From the NCBI GenBank assembly GCA_902806575.1, contig CADCXD010000001.1, positions 496,001 through 560,000 on the forward strand: DNA of 64,000 nucleotides. Direction: 5' to 3'. This DNA is from Jackrogersella multiformis. Its lineage: Eukaryota; Ascomycota; Sordariomycetes; Xylariales; Hypoxylaceae. Made by a program: the position numbers and the translations under genes. Shown here piece after piece: positions 60,415 through 64,000 of this stretch (positions are counted from its first letter, which is position 1; every line of letters begins with the position of its first letter). The notes below the pieces were generated by a model that was given only the letters and a program-made list of their open reading frames with translations, did not search any database and was not told the origin of the DNA.

Positions 60415-63400
60415 TTTAAATATCTCTTTTAAGCGTCGTTAGCGCCTTTTTAATCCTATTGGTTTAATCTTATATATATTAATTAAGTTTTTTAATTAAA
60501 TTTATTTAATAGCTTTGTTTTATAAGTTTTAATATATTTTATATTTATTAATTTATATATATATATTAATTATATTTTATTTTATAAAATTTATTCGTAT
60601 AATATTAACTTTTTTTTTTAATATTTAATTTTAAGCATTTTAAAGGATTATAAAATTATAAAGTTTATCGGCGTATTATTTATAAAATAATTTAATTATT
60701 ATTTTTATTTTATCGTTAAATATATATTTATAAAGTTTTTAAGTTTAATATTTTTTAACCGGTTAATTTTTTTATTTTACGAGATATTTTATTTTATTTT
60801 AATTTTTAATGAAGTTTATAATTTATTTTATTTAATAATTTTTAAACTTTATTAAAGTTATTTTATATAAGATTTAATTAAAGTTAAAAAGTTTTTAATT
60901 ATTAATACGATAAAGTTTAATAAGTGAAATATAAAACGAGTTATATATTTTTTAATTTTTAAATAAAGTGAATTTTATTATTATAAAAAAGATTATTTAT
61001 TAAATTTTAAAAGGTTTTAAAAACTTTTTATTTAATTTCTTAATAAGGCGTTTAATTTTAATATTTTTTATATTAAGTATTACGAGTTATTTTTTTAAAA
61101 AAGTTAATATATTTTTTTATTATTTATTTACTTATTTTTTTATTTATTAATAATTTCGTTTTAAGTATTTTTATGTTTTTTAATATATTTATATTATTTA
61201 ATATAAAAAAGTTTAAATTATATTAATAATAAAGTAATGTTATTATAAATAAATTTAATTATTACGAGGAAATTTTTTTAATTATTTATTTCGTAATTAA
61301 TAAAAGCCTTAAAGTAAACCTTTAAGATTTAATTAAGGCGTTTTATTTAACCGTCGATTTACGAGTAAAACGTAATACTTATACGGGATTTAATTCTTAT
61401 TAATTTAAAAAAGTCTTTTTAAATATAAAAAGTAAATTTAAAATCTTTATTAAAAATAATATTTAATAATACGTTATATAATCTTTAATATTATTTAATA
61501 AAGATTTTAATTAAATTATCGGATTTTTTTCCTTTTACTTTAAAAAAAATAAAATAAGTTATTTTTAAAAATAAATTTATTATTACTTAAATAAAATTAT
61601 AACTATTTAATAAAAGAAAGTTTATAATAAAATTTATTATTATTATTAATTAAGGTTTATAATGTAATTTTATCGATTAAAAATATCAGTATAAAGCGTA
61701 ACGAGGGATTTTATTTTATTAACATTTTAAATAACCTCGTACGTAATTTTAAATAATATTCTTAATGTTTAATTATTAAAAGTTTTAAATAATTAATTTT
61801 AAAGTTTTATTTATTTTTATATGTTCGGTAATAAAAGTATCGTATTTAAAGGAAATAATTTTTTTCTAAAGTTTTATAAGTATTTAAAACTTATTTTTTC
61901 GATATAAAAAATTATTTTAAAAAATAATATCCTTAAAAGGGTTTATAATTTATGTAATATATTCCGAATCGTTAATAACTGCTTTTTTTAATTTTTTTAT
62001 AAAATTAAAAACTTAATTAAAAGTAATAAAATTACATAATTTTCTTAATATAATAAAAACGGTTATTAAAAAAACGAATAAAGTTTTTTAAAAGTATAAA
62101 AAATATTTATTTTATAAAACCGATTTTATAGGTTAATTTTTAGCTTCCTTTTTCTTAAGTTAATATTACGATAATTTAAAGAAAATATCGGCTTTATTAT
62201 TTTATTTTTTTAATCGATAATTAATAATAAATTAATATAATAATAATTTTTATACTTATTAAGTTTAATATTAATTTAAAATTTTAACCGTTATAAAATA
62301 AGTTAAATTTTAATAATTAAAATAAACTTTAATTTAATATTTAATACTTTTTAAGTATTAATATTATTTTCCGAAAAAATTTATTATAATTAATAAATTT
62401 TTATTATAAATCTTATAATTTATTTTTACCGGCGTAAATTTACGAAAGTAATAAACTATTAATTTAAACTTGCTTTATTCGTTTTTTTTAAAAAAAATAA
62501 CGTTAATAATATAATTTAATATATCGGCTTTAATATAAGTTTATTTCAAAAAATTAAAATATATTATAATAAAAGCTTAAATAAATTAAAATTTAAATTC
62601 TTTAAAAGATTTGCTTATTTCTTCGATTCATTTTTAATCCTTTTTATCTCTTTTATTTACGTTAATAATCAGCCTTATTATCTTTAAAAATTTCTTTATA
62701 AATCGTTAATAAAAGTTTATAAAGTTAATAAATTATTAAAATTCTTTAAAAAATTTAAATACTTTTTAATTATTAATATAATCGACTTTATTTTAAGTTA
62801 TTAAAATGTTATTTACTTTAATAATATATTTTAAAAAATCTACTTTTTATACTTTTTAAAAACACTTTTATAAGTTAATTATTAAATGATATTTTATAAA
62901 TCTTTTTAAAACTTTCTTAATAATTTTATTGTATTTTTTTATTGTATTTATATAAATAAAGAGATTATTTAAATATATTAAAAGGCTTAAATCGATAAAA
63001 TCTTAAAAAATATTATTTATTATTAATTAAAAAATTATAAAAACGTTAATTAATTTAAATAATATTATTAAATATTTAAAAAGCTATATTTATAACGAAA
63101 TATTATTTTTTACTTATCTTTTTTTTTAATTTTAAAATAAGCTTATAATTTAAATATTAAAAATATATAATAATAAATAAGGATAATAATATTATTTAAA
63201 CTTTAATAATTAACTATTAACTTAAAAAAGTCTTAAAGATTAAATTTATTAATAAATATTATAAGTATTATATAAAATAAAATTAATTTCTAAATCCGGC
63301 CATTATTAATTATTTTATTTAATTATAATTTAAATATATTAAATTCCTTTTCGTTTATAACGTAAAAAGGTTTTTAAAGAAATATCTTTCCTTTTTAAAA

Positions 63401-64000
63401 ATTAATAATTTAAAAAACATTATTTTATTTTTTTAATTATAATATATATAAATTCACAAAATTCCTTAAGAATATTCCTTAACGTTTTATTTATTTTAAT
63501 ATTCTTTATTACCGTTATATTAATTAACTTTCCCGGATTATATAAAATTAAATTAATATAATATTTTCGATAATAAAAAAAATTAAACTTAATCTTCTTA
63601 AAGTTTAAAAAAAAGTTTATAAGTTTATAAATTTTTATTTACCATTATAATATAATAATATCGCATTTATTATCTAAAGCGTTTAACTTAAAATTAATTT
63701 AAAAAAATAATTTTTTTAATAATAAAAAATAAAAGGATCGATATAATAACGTTTTATAAAAAAAATTTAAGTTAAATTAAAAGTTAATATAAATCGAATA
63801 TATTATCTTTTAATAATTAATAACTTTTATTTTTTTACTTTAAAAAAATATTATTAAAATTAAGCTTCCGGAATTTAATAATACTCGTATTTAATATTTA
63901 TTTTTATTATATAATAATATTATATTAATAATAAATCTATATTTTAAAATTAATTTTAAACGAAGTTTTTTTGTAACTTTCGTTTTATTTTTAATTAATC
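60415..64000. repeat. Extremely AT-rich, RIP-like tract running off the window
   Basis: From about 60.4 kb to the window end G+C falls to roughly 10-15% by inspection of sample lines. TA, AA and TT dominate, and CA and TG are almost absent, while CG survives at visible frequency (for example TCGG, ACGAG, CGTAACG). Loss of CpA/TpG with gain of TpA is the signature of repeat-induced point mutation acting on duplicated DNA, usually transposons. No terminal repeat or coding remnant could be identified, so the original element is unknown. The left boundary is fairly abrupt; the right end lies outside the window. Confidence 0.8.

Overview
The window reads as nuclear DNA of a filamentous ascomycete (Pezizomycotina, probably Sordariomycetes). 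Genes are mono-cistronic and sit on both strands. Introns are mostly 50-80 nt with GTRNGT donors, CTRAC-like branch points and (C/T)AG acceptors. Leaders are pyrimidine-rich, and there is a TA-saturated, CpA/TpG-starved tract of the kind left by repeat-induced point mutation (RIP). The assignment rests on gene structure and protein families; no rRNA or other taxonomic marker is present.

Layout. 1-3292 is non-coding and ends in a long C/T-rich leader for a three-RRM Nam8/Csx1-like RNA-binding protein (3293-4966). A cytochrome b561-type membrane protein follows (7104-8391), then a secreted GH16 glucanase with a C-terminal CBM1 (11178-12478). A single-exon DapA-superfamily aldolase lies on the minus strand (17572-18513). 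After about 5 kb without genes come a 634-aa RRM-like protein (23709-25613), a chromodomain protein (26638-28620, minus) and, divergent from it, an eight-exon cytosolic methionyl-tRNA synthetase (29630-32113). A small cysteine-rich secreted protein with very GC-rich codons is at 32983-33501 (minus).

34.9-41.8 kb looks like an accessory neighbourhood. It holds an uncharacterised two-exon fungal gene (34920-35589, minus), a STAND/NACHT-like five-exon protein whose P-loop is degenerate (35879-38073, minus), a broken AAA ATPase that has lost its Walker A half (38659-39785, plus) and a Baeyer-Villiger-type flavin monooxygenase (39986-41771, minus).

44.5-54.1 kb returns to housekeeping genes: 20S proteasome subunit alpha-7 with a one-codon first exon (44504-45551), a BTB-like gene carrying one in-frame amber codon (46568-47617, minus), and a Cdc25-type mitotic phosphatase in four exons (52229-54097, minus). 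54.1-60.4 kb is gene-free and rich in short tandem repeats and in a palindromic CTACCTAGGTAG motif that recurs across intergenic DNA of the whole window. From about 60.4 kb to the end the DNA is roughly 85-90% A+T and looks like heavily RIPped repeat.

The genes do not form one pathway. No clear new defence or mobile system emerges. The strongest candidates for follow-up are the degenerate NTPase and its neighbours, the uncharacterised gene recovered by splicing, the dispersed palindrome, and the unusual micro-exons (an ATG-only first exon, and a final exon whose coding part is only the stop codon). All splice junctions were inferred by eye from frame, splice-site consensus and protein continuity.
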